DNA of 64,000 bases from Candidatus Roizmanbacteria bacterium UBA1450 (GCA_002329205.1 DCTC01000001.1:148042-212041), one strand, 5' to 3'. Shown: positions 35,746-44,738, counted from the stretch's first letter. The notes: generated by a model from the letters alone, not told the origin. Numbers and translations: made by a program.

Positions 35746-36756
35746 ATGAAAAACCAAAGTAATACAAAAAACATGGTCATATCTCTGATATTAGCATTAT
35801 TCTGGCTTTCCATGACTAGTTTATATATTTTTTCATCTGATGTTAGCTTCACAGTAACTTCATATTTTCATAAAGTAGCAGGATTACAGTTAGAGAACAA
35901 CAGAGTGAATGGGGTCTTCACTGCAGCTTATGACAACCTTGGTATTCTCTCGATTCCTTTATATAGCAGTGGTGGTAACGCAATTTTTAGAATTAAGGAA
36001 AAACGAACAAATAACTGGGAATTCGTACATTCTTTTGACACTCCGATCGCAGAACAATGGGACTATTTTCCAATTGGATTTCCTACAATCGAAAACTCTA
36101 AAGGAAAAACGTATGAGTTTCAGATTGCTACAAAAGGTAAAAACTCGAATATTAGCCTTTCATCAAAGAATTTTTACTCAAAATACCAAACACCTAAAGA
36201 AGAAATCTTACGTTCACCAACAAATATCTTTCAGTTTCTAATACATAAAGTATATAACAACATACTTTACTTTAACTTACTACCCGTGTCTTTCATATAT
36301 GCACTCCCGCTGCTTTTTTACCTTTCATGGCCCCACTATATTTCCCGGAAAGTCACAAAACCGATACAAAAAAGGCTGCTCTACGCGCTGAAGAAAGGAA
36401 AAAAAAGAGCGTCACATACTGTTGTGCGCAATGTCTTCGGATACCTGGAGCTGTTTGTCGGGAGTGATGCTGCATGGATCTTACTCATCGTTATTATCAT
36501 TGATATTCTGTTGTTGCAGTCGATCTCAACAATTATCATACTTATTATGATGTACTTGCTGTTTTCACTGCCCAGATCAAGCACCAAACGATACTTTGCA
36601 GTCTCAGGAGTGTTCCTCACAATGAGCTTTGTGCTGACCGTGATTCATCAGCTTTACTATGCCGAGAAGGTACTTGTATGGTTTTTTGCCTTTTTAGTTG
36701 TTGGAACAATCTATTATCTAGTTGATATACGTCATGAATACAGAAAAACTTCGTAA
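35746..36756 (+). CDS. Unrecognised membrane protein with extracytoplasmic domain
   Basis: 336 aa: N-terminal helix, an extracytoplasmic domain of about 150 residues with beta-strand-like pattern (VNGVFTAAYDNLGILSIPLY, TYEFQIATKG), then four or five helices (LLPVSFIYALPLLFYLSW, IIIDILLLQSISTIIIL). Not recognised. ATG at 35746 used, 13 nt after the previous stop. The last 23 bp overlap the GT39 gene, so the two are probably coupled. Confidence 0.65.
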   Translation: MKNQSNTKNMVISLILALFWLSMTSLYIFSSDVSFTVTSYFHKVAGLQLENNRVNGVFTAAYDNLGILSIPLYSSGGNAIFRIKEKRTNNWEFVHSFDTPIAEQWDYFPIGFPTIENSKGKTYEFQIATKGKNSNISLSSKNFYSKYQTPKEEILRSPTNIFQFLIHKVYNNILYFNLLPVSFIYALPLLFYLSWPHYISRKVTKPIQKRLLYALKKGKKRASHTVVRNVFGYLELFVGSDAAWILLIVIIIDILLLQSISTIIILIMMYLLFSLPRSSTKRYFAVSGVFLTMSFVLTVIHQLYYAEKVLVWFFAFLVVGTIYYLVDIRHEYRKTS

Positions 36757-38239
36757 ATATCTAGTGCCTGTTGCAGTCCTATTGATTGTTCTGCTAGGTT
36801 TTATCTATCGGTACTACAGCATCTCCCACAACCTTTCTTACTGGAACGATGAAAGCAATGTAGCGATCTTTTCACGGGGGATACTCGAATACGGCAAACC
36901 GGTCAATGCGAATAATGTAGGGTATGGAGTGTATGAGATACTGCTGTTTTATGTTACCGCTCTTTCCTATATGGTGTTTGGGGTAACTGAATTTGCCGGT
37001 CGACTGCCGTCTGTTATTGCCGGCACATTGCTTATTGGAGTCTTATATGCCATAACAAAACAACTTATCCATACTAGAGCTGCACTGATTGCCGCATTCT
37101 TGGGAGCATTTCTCCAGGTCCAGATGGCCTGGTCGACACAACTCAGACCGTATATCTGGCTTCAGCTTTTTACCGTACTTGTCCTGTACTATACATATCG
37201 ATTTCTCATCAATAAGGAAAAATTTATTGATAAGAACATATTCTTAGCAGGAACATTCTCATTTATTGCAGCGCTCTTTCATGGTACAGGGATGATGAGT
37301 TCTCTCATCATAGGATTTGCAGTAATGTATAAGGCACTTGAACAAAAACAATATAAATATATAGCAATTCCCTTTATTTTATTAATTCTCTCGTTTATCC
37401 TTGCATATTTTTCGATTGCACCTAGCATAAATAACGTGATTGCGATCATCACAATGTTTCATTTCGATCCACTTCATTATCGGATATATCTTACAAATCA
37501 TTACGGATGGTTAATAGCTGGCTCATTACTGGGAGGATATTCGCTTTGGCAGTCAAACAAAAAACTTTTTTTTCTACTAATTTTTTCTGTGATAGTGATC
37601 TTCAACATTGCAATTTTTAAACTTCACCCACGGTATACGCGATACTCTCTACCGGCATTTCCGCTCCTGTACATACTCTTCGGAGCAGGCATGGTCTGGA
37701 CAATTGATAAAATAAAAAAATATATTCCGTTTAAATATAATTCAGCCATAGCTGCGATACTTGTTCTGGGCATATTCTTTGCCTTCCCACTATATAAGGG
37801 TAAAATCATTCTCTTTCCTCAGAAATATTATTCCATAAACGCTGACATGAGAGAGAACCCTATCGTAAACTACAAAGAGGCTTTTGCAAAAATAGAGAAA
37901 CTAATTGAAGGCAAGGAGAAAGTGATCGTGATGGATGCATGGAACGACCGCGTACCCTGGTATCTGCCCAAACAGGAATTTATTTGGCTTGTCAAAAACG
38001 GGAACGGAAAATTTGATCCTGTATATGGAGAAAGGATGATAGGAACTATCAAGGGCTTCGAACAAGTCAAATCTCAGTATCCGGCAGGAATAGTCATTGT
38101 CGAAAACTGGCAATCTCAAACACCCCCTGAACTTCAAGATCACGTCCGAAGCACTCTCAAATTCGAGTTCACTCAAGGAACAGTACCCGGAAATGAAAAG
38201 GATCCCTGGAGTATCAGTGTATATAGTTGGGGGCTATAA
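36734..38239 (+). CDS. GT39/ArnT-like membrane glycosyltransferase
   Basis: 501 aa with about 11 hydrophobic segments and a C-terminal soluble domain. NLSYWNDESN in the first extracytoplasmic loop gives the catalytic acidic pair of the GT-C fold, and AGRLPSVIAGTLLIGVLY with LRPYIWLQLF is the PMT_2 pattern. It should move a sugar from a polyprenyl-phosphate donor onto an acceptor outside the membrane. Start inside the end of the preceding gene. Confidence 0.83.
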   Translation: MNTEKLRKYLVPVAVLLIVLLGFIYRYYSISHNLSYWNDESNVAIFSRGILEYGKPVNANNVGYGVYEILLFYVTALSYMVFGVTEFAGRLPSVIAGTLLIGVLYAITKQLIHTRAALIAAFLGAFLQVQMAWSTQLRPYIWLQLFTVLVLYYTYRFLINKEKFIDKNIFLAGTFSFIAALFHGTGMMSSLIIGFAVMYKALEQKQYKYIAIPFILLILSFILAYFSIAPSINNVIAIITMFHFDPLHYRIYLTNHYGWLIAGSLLGGYSLWQSNKKLFFLLIFSVIVIFNIAIFKLHPRYTRYSLPAFPLLYILFGAGMVWTIDKIKKYIPFKYNSAIAAILVLGIFFAFPLYKGKIILFPQKYYSINADMRENPIVNYKEAFAKIEKLIEGKEKVIVMDAWNDRVPWYLPKQEFIWLVKNGNGKFDPVYGERMIGTIKGFEQVKSQYPAGIVIVENWQSQTPPELQDHVRSTLKFEFTQGTVPGNEKDPWSISVYSWGL

Positions 38240-38243
38240 CCAG

Positions 38244-38249
38244 TATAAT
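38244..38249 (+). promoter_or_regulatory. -10 box of the MurJ-like gene
   Basis: TATAAT with only 5 nt to the ATG at 38255, immediately after the stop of the preceding gene; implies separate transcription of the flippase gene without a leader. Confidence 0.55.
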
Positions 38250-38254
38250 AAGAT

Positions 38255-39544
38255 ATGTTCAAAAAAGGCATTGTTGTCACGTCAATCTTTATTGCAACCA
38301 CTTTTCTTCAACTACTCAGTCAGATTATAATCACCCGCCTTTTCGGTGCATCGTTTGAGCTTGATGTATTTCTGGCGGCTGTAGCAATCCCTTCTATTGT
38401 TGTTACCGTAATTTACGGAACTTTCAATGATGCATTCTTACCGCTATTTGGGGAGAAGAAAGCCAAAGATCCGGAGAAGGCAGACCAGTACTTTTTCTCG
38501 CATCTTATTTCCTTTGCACTTATTTCATTTGTAGTTGCACTCGTTTGTATGTTCCTCAGTCAACCGATTAGTTTTCTTCTGTACGGGAGTAGGGGAGATG
38601 CATTCATTCAGTCAGTCAGCTATCAGATGCGTTTTCTCTTTATGGCGATCCCTGCTGCGGTCATCGCAACCGTACTCGGTTCGTATCAATATGCACACAA
38701 GAATTTCATCCGCTTTCCGATTGCACAACTTATCGGAAGCGTCTTGAATGTGACAATCATCTTCTTTTTATCATCATACATCGGTATTTGGGCACTGATA
38801 ATAGGCTTCGTCTCCAATATTATTACTCAAATATTTTTCATATTCCCGGTGTCAATGTTCAAAAACTCACTCCAGTTTACAAATATTATGCCGTTTTTAG
38901 TCGCGCTCACTCCTCTTATTATTGGCTCTTTTGCACTCAGATCGGATACTTTGATCATCAGATCCTATGGTGCCCAACTCCCGGAAGGATACCTCGTATA
39001 TCTCAATCTCATTTCCAAAATATTCTCGGTTGCAACAGGCGTGATCACCATCGGTATCCAGGTTATGCTTCTGCCACACCTTGTAGAGTATATTTCCAAA
39101 AAAGAATATGAAAAAACGATCGAGTATGTAAATAAAGCGAAAATTATTGGACTTCTCATATCATTCGCCGTCATCTTTTCCATTGCACTGATTGGACCTT
39201 TGGTCATCCGACTCCTTTTTGTCGGGGGAGAATTTACCATCCAGGATGCAGAAAAAGCATCATCCATGATCCCGCTCTTTGTTCTTCCTGCAATTGCATG
39301 GGGTACGAACAGTATTTTTTTCCAACCACTTATTGCCCTCAAAAAACAATTCCAACTCGGAACATTGAATGTCATAGCCTTGCTCCTTGGAATCGCAACT
39401 GCATGGGTCACGAATAATTTATTCGGACCGATGGCCGCTATTATTTCGGGTATTACCGTCTTGCTATTTACTGGTATCATTGGAAGTGAAATCTTATGGC
39501 AATATCACAAGAAAAAACTAACCTCATCAGTGTCATCATCATAA
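38255..39544 (+). CDS. MurJ/MviN-type flippase
   Basis: 429 aa, 12 or more hydrophobic segments. FLQLLSQIIITRLFGASFELDVFLAAVAIPSIV and GTFNDAFLPLF in the first two helices are close to MurJ (MviN), the lipid II flippase. Because it lies among glycosyltransferase genes it may move a surface glycan carrier instead of lipid II. Its last 49 bp overlap the next gene in another frame, an unusually long overlap for functional genes here. Confidence 0.83.
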   Translation: MFKKGIVVTSIFIATTFLQLLSQIIITRLFGASFELDVFLAAVAIPSIVVTVIYGTFNDAFLPLFGEKKAKDPEKADQYFFSHLISFALISFVVALVCMFLSQPISFLLYGSRGDAFIQSVSYQMRFLFMAIPAAVIATVLGSYQYAHKNFIRFPIAQLIGSVLNVTIIFFLSSYIGIWALIIGFVSNIITQIFFIFPVSMFKNSLQFTNIMPFLVALTPLIIGSFALRSDTLIIRSYGAQLPEGYLVYLNLISKIFSVATGVITIGIQVMLLPHLVEYISKKEYEKTIEYVNKAKIIGLLISFAVIFSIALIGPLVIRLLFVGGEFTIQDAEKASSMIPLFVLPAIAWGTNSIFFQPLIALKKQFQLGTLNVIALLLGIATAWVTNNLFGPMAAIISGITVLLFTGIIGSEILWQYHKKKLTSSVSSS

Positions 39545-40284
39545 ACTACCAAACATGGCAGACGACACTGGATCTTTTGAAATCACTGGGAACGCATAAA
39601 AATGTCGAAATTCTCGTGATTGACAACGGCCCCGATGACGCTCTCACGGCTCCTATTAAAGAACTATACCCTTATATTCGGTATGAACTCATGCAAAAAA
39701 ATGTAGGATACGCTGCTGCCGTGAACAAAGGAATTGAGATGAGCCAAGGCGAATGGATCATGATACTCAACAATGACATGGAGACAACCATTGAGGATAT
39801 TCTCGCGCTGGTTGGTCATGCACTCAACCATAATTATATGGTAGCAACGCCTCGACTTATCAAATCAAACGGCCACATCCAGGATAATGTCGGTTACTTT
39901 GATGATTGCTCGACACATCTCATAAACTGCATATTCGCAAGACCCCGTCTCATCAATACCTCCGCGATAGAAAAACCCACAAAAGTAGATCTCGCAACAG
40001 GCGGGGCGGTGCTTTTTCACCGCGATGTGATAAAACGAGTAGGGAAGTGGGACGAGCGGTTCTTTATGTATTTTGAGGATATCGACTTCGGTCTCAGGCT
40101 CAAAAAAGCGGGGATTCCCGTGCTGTATGTCCCGGAAGTCGAGTTTCATCACCTCAAAAGCCATACTGCAAACCGTGATCCCAAGGCGAAAATCAAAAAC
40201 TATGACAAATCCCGGGCGCGCTACCTCAAGAAACACCGCGGGATTCTCATCAAAATCATCAATGACTTTCTGAATTTATATTAA
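39496..40284 (+). CDS. GT2 glycosyltransferase (rhamnosyltransferase-like)
   Basis: 262 aa. ISVIIINYQTWQTTLDLLKSL, VIDNGPDD, QKNVGYAAAVNKGIE, ILNNDM (DxD position), GAVLFHRDVIKRVGKWDERFFMYFEDIDFGLR: the WbbL/RfbF rhamnosyltransferase pattern. Start codon lies inside the MurJ-like gene. The following GT-C gene begins immediately after its stop. Confidence 0.87.
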   Translation: MAISQEKTNLISVIIINYQTWQTTLDLLKSLGTHKNVEILVIDNGPDDALTAPIKELYPYIRYELMQKNVGYAAAVNKGIEMSQGEWIMILNNDMETTIEDILALVGHALNHNYMVATPRLIKSNGHIQDNVGYFDDCSTHLINCIFARPRLINTSAIEKPTKVDLATGGAVLFHRDVIKRVGKWDERFFMYFEDIDFGLRLKKAGIPVLYVPEVEFHHLKSHTANRDPKAKIKNYDKSRARYLKKHRGILIKIINDFLNLY

Positions 40285-41691
40285 ATGAAACAACGTATTT
40301 TCAACTATATCTTGAACAATAAGCTGCTTCTGCTGATTTTTACAGCTATAATCTTTTTGCGACTCTACAAAATACATGAGTACTTTATCTTTGACATAGA
40401 CGTCCAATATCAGGCTCTTCTTGCCTGGGAGCAAGTGAAAAATTTTCATATCATCTGGGTCGGTGTCTCCGCCTCAAATCTCGGGTATTATCTCGGGCCG
40501 GGACTCGTGTACTTGACTGCATTATTGCTCAAACTTTCAAGCGGAAATCCGCTGATTCTGGGATATTTTGCCTCAATCGTGGGAATTGCGACGGCAGGAA
40601 GCCTTTATTATGTGGCACGACAGCTTTTCAACGAAAAAATTGCACTCATCGCACTCACACTCTACGGATTTTCTCAGTTCATGATCACCTATGACAGACG
40701 GTTCTGGCCGATATTTATACCGCTTATCGCAATATGGATTTATTATTCGATCATTCGGGCAAAAAAAAATATCTGGTGGCTCGCGGTATCAATATTTCTC
40801 ATTTCAGCAGCTTATCATATCCACTTATCACTTCTCATCTTCTGGCCGTTTCTGTTATTCGCGTTATCTCAAAACAGGAGAAAACTTACGATCAAAGTTA
40901 TTGGCATCATGACAGGGATTTATGTCTTTGTAACAAGCCCACTTCTTGTGTTTGATATCCTGCACAACTACGATAATCTCATGCTTCCGTTACGGATCAT
41001 CCAGTCACAGTCAGATGGAACCAGTTCAATAAATATTACATCATCGTTTGACTATTTGAAGGATGTTATCTCAACAATCTTTATTTTTGAACCGGCTTCC
41101 GAGACTACACCGCTTTTCATTCTCGCCGGAATATCGCTTCTATTGATGATCCAATCCCGCAACTGGCAAAAACTCTCTCAAGCTCAGCGATATCTCATCA
41201 CAATCCTGGCAGTCCAATTTGTTGCGGTCCTCCTGTACCCCGGACCGCTCCAACAATACTATGGAGTCCTTTTTGCACCGTTTATCATGCTGATCTCGGC
41301 AATCGGAATCACGCATTTTAAACCTAAGTATATAATCGGCTCGCTTGCACTATACGTTTTGCTCAATACGTATACTTTTATGACCCAACCTCCGAATTCC
41401 GGTCTGGCCGTCAAACAGGCGTTTATTCAAAAAATCAATCATGAGATAGGGGAGAGTTCCTACCGTCTGGAATTTGATGAAGAACGGGACTTTCAAGGAT
41501 GGCGATATCTGTTTCAGGCATATGCAACAACTCCTGTATCAAGTACGGCAGATTCTCAATTCGGATGGATTTATCAGTCAGAAATTGAATCAATGCATGA
41601 TGCAATCGTAATCATCACTCAAAATGAACCGCAACTATTTGATACAAAAGTCACTGAGGGACCGTATAATGCGTTTATAATAAGAAAATGA
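40285..41691 (+). CDS. GT-C membrane glycosyltransferase (PMT_2-like)
   Basis: 468 aa, about 10 hydrophobic segments. LRLYKIHEYFIFDIDVQY in the first extracytoplasmic loop carries the acidic catalytic pair (D-I-D), and GYYLGPGLVYLTALLLKLSSG with YVARQLFNEKIALIALTLYGFS follow the GT39/PMT_2 pattern. ATG follows the previous stop with no gap, and the stop overlaps the next ATG (ATGA), so translation is coupled along three genes. Confidence 0.8.
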   Translation: MKQRIFNYILNNKLLLLIFTAIIFLRLYKIHEYFIFDIDVQYQALLAWEQVKNFHIIWVGVSASNLGYYLGPGLVYLTALLLKLSSGNPLILGYFASIVGIATAGSLYYVARQLFNEKIALIALTLYGFSQFMITYDRRFWPIFIPLIAIWIYYSIIRAKKNIWWLAVSIFLISAAYHIHLSLLIFWPFLLFALSQNRRKLTIKVIGIMTGIYVFVTSPLLVFDILHNYDNLMLPLRIIQSQSDGTSSINITSSFDYLKDVISTIFIFEPASETTPLFILAGISLLLMIQSRNWQKLSQAQRYLITILAVQFVAVLLYPGPLQQYYGVLFAPFIMLISAIGITHFKPKYIIGSLALYVLLNTYTFMTQPPNSGLAVKQAFIQKINHEIGESSYRLEFDEERDFQGWRYLFQAYATTPVSSTADSQFGWIYQSEIESMHDAIVIITQNEPQLFDTKVTEGPYNAFIIRK

Positions 41692-42584
41692 CACCATTAC
41701 CGCTCACCATCGTCACCGCCGTCCTCAACGAAGAACAGAATCTGCCTGAATTTCTGAAATATGCCAAAACTATTGCTCAGGAAGTCATCGTCGTCATAGA
41801 CTTCCGAACGATCGATGACAGCTGGAAAATCGCGACCGACCAACAAGTAAAAGTATTGGTAGATAAAGGTGAATCGAAGGGAATCGTTTTCAATAACAAA
41901 AACTGGGGGATACGGGAAGCCGCACATGACTGGATTCTCATACTGGATGCTGACGAGCGGCTTGATAAAACATTCGAGCACGAACTGAGAACGATCGTGC
42001 TTACCGAACCAGACCCCGAAGTAGAAATGTATCAAACAGGCTTCATAAACTATGAATTCGGGAAATATTTCGAGAAATGCGATCAAAAGTACAAACGGTT
42101 CATCCGGCTTTTCCGGAAAGGAAAATTCGCGTACAACATGCAGGGAACTGCCGAAGGGTTCGGTATCCATGCACAAGTGATGGGGAACTCTTTTTTGCTG
42201 AAAATACCGATCGTGAGAAGCTGGGTCATAAACTCAAACCCCAAGATAAAAAATCTGGATGGTTTTCTCATCCACATGAGTCATCCGACGATCAAAGATT
42301 TCATCCGGAAAATCAATCACTATTCATCACGGGAAGCCAAAGTCAAATACCAAGCAAATCCGCATCCTTCACAGTTCACACTTGTTTTGAAGCTTGTATT
42401 CAATCCTATAGGTGAATTTATACAGAAATACTTCATCTGGAAGATGTATAAAGAGGGTACACACGGAGCAATCGCTAGCATTTTGTATTCATTTTATCAC
42501 TTTTTGATCATTGCCAAGTATCTGCAGTTAAGCCTTCTTTCTGACTCCGACGACTTGAGTAAGTCCGAGCGGAACGCCGCCTAG
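41688..42584 (+). CDS. GT2 glycosyltransferase (WaaE/KdtX-like)
   Basis: 298 aa. LTIVTAVLNEEQNLPEFLKYAK, NWGIREAAHDWILILDADERL and MSHPTIKDFIRKINHYSSREA match the WaaE/KdtX type of family 2. A hydrophobic helix lies near residue 265. The C-terminal SDSDDLSKSERNAA lies in a 57-bp tail-to-tail overlap with the repeat-carrying methyltransferase gene. Confidence 0.86.
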   Translation: MTPLPLTIVTAVLNEEQNLPEFLKYAKTIAQEVIVVIDFRTIDDSWKIATDQQVKVLVDKGESKGIVFNNKNWGIREAAHDWILILDADERLDKTFEHELRTIVLTEPDPEVEMYQTGFINYEFGKYFEKCDQKYKRFIRLFRKGKFAYNMQGTAEGFGIHAQVMGNSFLLKIPIVRSWVINSNPKIKNLDGFLIHMSHPTIKDFIRKINHYSSREAKVKYQANPHPSQFTLVLKLVFNPIGEFIQKYFIWKMYKEGTHGAIASILYSFYHFLIIAKYLQLSLLSDSDDLSKSERNAA

Positions 42585-43445
42585 CTTTTCTTCCGTTTTA
42601 AGAATAGAGCCGAGAATAGATCGAATTATTCGGCTGGGGAATGAGTTGCTGTAACGCATTTTTTCATTGATCGGCTTGTGAAGAATTTTCTCAAAAAGTC
42701 CGTATACAAAAAATCCGATGACATTCCACTGTGTGGCAAAAGCTATATCGTAAGCAATGTCATCCCGGACTTCGATCCGGGATCCAGAACCATTTTTGTT
42801 GGATCCAGAAACAGCCACAGGCTGGCGGACAGGGTGACTGGTAGTAGCTGCTTTATCTATTCGTTCCAATAGTACTTTCTGGTCATATCTCCTGAAGTGG
42901 CCCCACATCTCATCCCGTTTGCCATAGAGATACGAGTGTCCGGGTACCGTAATAAGAAGCATTCCGCCGGGCTTGACGAACGACCAGAGACCCTTGATAG
43001 CCTGTACATCATCTTTGATGTGTTCAATTACATCCGATGCGATGACCACATCATATTCTTCTTTCCCTTTGAGTTTAGTGATATCACCTTGCTCAATCAT
43101 ATCTCCCTTGAGCGCGGGATCCTTCTTCATATTGGCAACAAGTTCTTTCTCAAGTTCATATCCTGCGACTTGGAAGCCTTTTGATTTAAAGTATTTAAGA
43201 AAAAGACCGTTTCCGGCACCGACATCGAGGAGAGTCAACGATTTGTCATCCCGGACCCCCATCCGGGATCCAGAACCATTTTTATTGGATACTGAATCAT
43301 CCGCCGGTAGGCGGACAGGATGACATGAAAGATATTTTGAATACAAAAACCGGGCAAGATGGGAAATACGCAGGTCAAACTGCATCGATGCCAGTTGATG
43401 TTGTTGAGATCCGAGATCCTTGTCGGCTTGCAACGGAGCATTCAT
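42528..43445 (-). CDS. SAM methyltransferase with two in-frame palindromic-repeat insertions
   Basis: 305 aa. LLDVGAGNGLFLKYF (motif I), GYELEKELV, VIASDVIEHIKDD and LLITVPGHSYLYGKRDEMWGHFRRYD mark a class I methyltransferase of the type found beside GT2 genes. Two stretches do not belong to the fold: about residues 40-68 (CHPVRLPADDSVSNKNGSGS..VRDD) and 202-230 (SHPVRQPVAVSGSNKNGSGS..VRDD). Both are translations of an 82-bp element (43244-43325 and 42758-42839). Each adds about 28 residues at what should be a surface loop, and the frame is kept. The ATG at 43445 lies 6 nt after TATAAT. Probably still functional. Confidence 0.85.
   Translation of the reverse strand: MNAPLQADKDLGSQQHQLASMQFDLRISHLARFLYSKYLSCHPVRLPADDSVSNKNGSGSRMGVRDDKSLTLLDVGAGNGLFLKYFKSKGFQVAGYELEKELVANMKKDPALKGDMIEQGDITKLKGKEEYDVVIASDVIEHIKDDVQAIKGLWSFVKPGGMLLITVPGHSYLYGKRDEMWGHFRRYDQKVLLERIDKAATTSHPVRQPVAVSGSNKNGSGSRIEVRDDIAYDIAFATQWNVIGFFVYGLFEKILHKPINEKMRYSNSFPSRIIRSILGSILKTEEKLGGVPLGLTQVVGVRKKA
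42758..42839 (-). repeat. 82-bp palindromic element, copy 1 (inside methyltransferase gene)
   Basis: Begins TGTCATCCCGGAC on the plus strand, with CCCGGA/TCCGGG hairpin, then GATCCAGAACC, and ends in a second hairpin CAGCC-aca-GGCTG and GGGTGACT. About 68 of 82 positions match copy 2 by eye. Terminal repeats are imperfect in this copy. Encodes residues about 202-230. Confidence 0.85.
43244..43325 (-). repeat. 82-bp palindromic element, copy 2 (inside methyltransferase gene)
   Basis: TGTCATCC and GGATGACA are perfect 8-bp terminal inverted repeats. The left hairpin is CCCGGA/TCCGGG and the right one TCCGCC-ggta-GGCGGA. Same orientation as copy 1, 404 bp away. Encodes residues about 40-68 of the methyltransferase. 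The right hairpin core matches the intergenic palindrome at 8407-8422. Confidence 0.88.
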
Positions 43446-43451
43446 TCTCAT

Positions 43452-43457
43452 ATTATA
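43452..43457 (-). promoter_or_regulatory. -10 box of the methyltransferase gene
   Basis: TATAAT on the minus strand, followed by ATGAGA and the ATG at 43445. It favours that ATG over the one touching the box. Confidence 0.55.
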
Positions 43458-43501
43458 ACCGAACACAAAACCAATATTTACCACTTTTTGACAGACTTTT
43501 G

Positions 43502-43507
43502 TATAAT
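43502..43507 (+). promoter_or_regulatory. -10 box of the 77-aa gene
   Basis: TATAAT with a 6-nt gap to the ATG at 43514. It supports a leaderless start and rejects the longer open frame from 43325. Confidence 0.6.
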
Positions 43508-43513
43508 AGGCGG

Positions 43514-43747
43514 ATGGAAAAGGATAAAAAGGGACCACTCGGAGAAGTACACATCAGCGGAGATATCTTCCTCAGTATGGAACAGCTGGACGCAATCGTC
43601 TGGTTCTATGGGAAAGAAACACCCTTAGCAGATGTCATCGACAGCATTACAGCACTGCCCGAAGAAACAAGAGAAATATTTATGGATGAGCTTGTGTATC
43701 GTTACAACAATCCACCTAAGTCATCCGACTACCCGACACAGGAATAA
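43514..43747 (+). CDS. Small acidic protein, 77 aa, unknown
   Basis: Reads MEKDKKGPLGEVHISGDIFL then SMEQLDAIVWFYGKETPLAD and a C-terminal acidic helix with ELVYRYNNPPKSS. No cysteines, signal or membrane segment. Not recognised. Supported by a perfect TATAAT at 6 nt, by a clean stop 1 bp from the convergent gmd gene and by codon use like its neighbours. Confidence 0.65.
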   Translation: MEKDKKGPLGEVHISGDIFLSMEQLDAIVWFYGKETPLADVIDSITALPEETREIFMDELVYRYNNPPKSSDYPTQE

Positions 43748-43748
43748 G

Positions 43749-44738
43749 TTATTTCTGTGCGATTTTCTTCTCGTATCTCTCAATATCAGCCTTCACCATC
43801 ATATCAACCAGGCCTTCAAATGAGACTTTTGGCTCCCATCCGAGTTTATTTTTGGCTTTATCGACTTTTCCGCGAAGATGAGGCACTTCGGCCGGCCGCT
43901 GGAAACGGGGATCGATTTTGACATATTTCTCCCAATCGTCAATTCCGGCTGATTTGAAAGCCGCTTCAACAAATTGACGTACTGTATGAGTTTCACCCGT
44001 TGCGACGACATAATCATCCGGCGTCTCCTGCTGAAGCATGAGATACATAGCCTCGACATAATCACCCGCAAAACCCCAGTCCCGACTCGAGTCAAGATTT
44101 CCGAGTCTGAGCTCATCTTTCAAACCGAGCTTGATCTGAGCGACTCCATCGGTTATTTTTCGCGTAACGAACTGAATTCCGCGGATAGGGGACTCATGAT
44201 TGAATAAAATCCCGTTTGCCGTAAACATATTGTAGGACTCGCGGAAATTCACCGTCATCCAATACGCATATACTTTCGATACGCCATAAGGACTTCGGGG
44301 ATGAAACTGAGTGGTCTCACCCTGGTATCCGTCATCATTGGACAGGCCGAACATCTCACTTGTGGAAGCCTGATAGAATTTTGCGGTCGGGGAGAAATAT
44401 TTCAGCGCATTCAAAAGATATAGCACACCGGTTGCATTTACTTCAGTTGTCAGCTTTGCCTGTTCCCAAGAGGATCCGACAAAAGACTGAGCCGCGAGGT
44501 TGTAGACCTCATCCGGACGCACATTTTTAATAACATTGATCAAGGAAGATTCGTCAGTGAGGTCACCTTCTGCAAAATTCACATCTTTGGTGACACCGAC
44601 ATAATCAAGATTGTCAAAAGAGGGATTCGAATACCGTCTGATGAGTCCATACACTTTATATCCTTTCTCAAGAAGTAATTTTGCTAAATACGGACCATCC
44701 TGTCCGAGTATACCTGTAATAAGTGCTGTTTTTGCCAT
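43749..44738 (-). CDS. gmd: GDP-mannose 4,6-dehydratase
   Basis: 329-aa extended SDR: KTALITGILGQDGPYLAKLLLEKGYKVYG, YNLAAQSFVGSSWEQ, STSEMFG, YGVSKVYAYWM (YxxxK) and NHESPIRG are all Gmd landmarks. It converts GDP-D-mannose to GDP-4-keto-6-deoxy-D-mannose, the substrate of Fcl (23629). The two genes are 20 kb apart and on opposite strands, which is unusual because they are normally adjacent. ATG at 44738 used; another start lies 6 codons up. Confidence 0.95.
   Translation of the reverse strand: MAKTALITGILGQDGPYLAKLLLEKGYKVYGLIRRYSNPSFDNLDYVGVTKDVNFAEGDLTDESSLINVIKNVRPDEVYNLAAQSFVGSSWEQAKLTTEVNATGVLYLLNALKYFSPTAKFYQASTSEMFGLSNDDGYQGETTQFHPRSPYGVSKVYAYWMTVNFRESYNMFTANGILFNHESPIRGIQFVTRKITDGVAQIKLGLKDELRLGNLDSSRDWGFAGDYVEAMYLMLQQETPDDYVVATGETHTVRQFVEAAFKSAGIDDWEKYVKIDPRFQRPAEVPHLRGKVDKAKNKLGWEPKVSFEGLVDMMVKADIERYEKKIAQK

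Noticed and set aside
39865..40236. Minus-strand open frame of 123 codons
   Set aside because: Antisense to a clear GT2 gene.
42528..43445. Methyltransferase as a pseudogene because of the insertions
   Set aside because: Frame is open throughout and all SAM-binding motifs are kept, so it is listed as a CDS.
43488..43493. TTGACA close to TATAAT (43502) as a -35 box
   Set aside because: Only 8 nt separate the two, far from the 16-18 nt needed.
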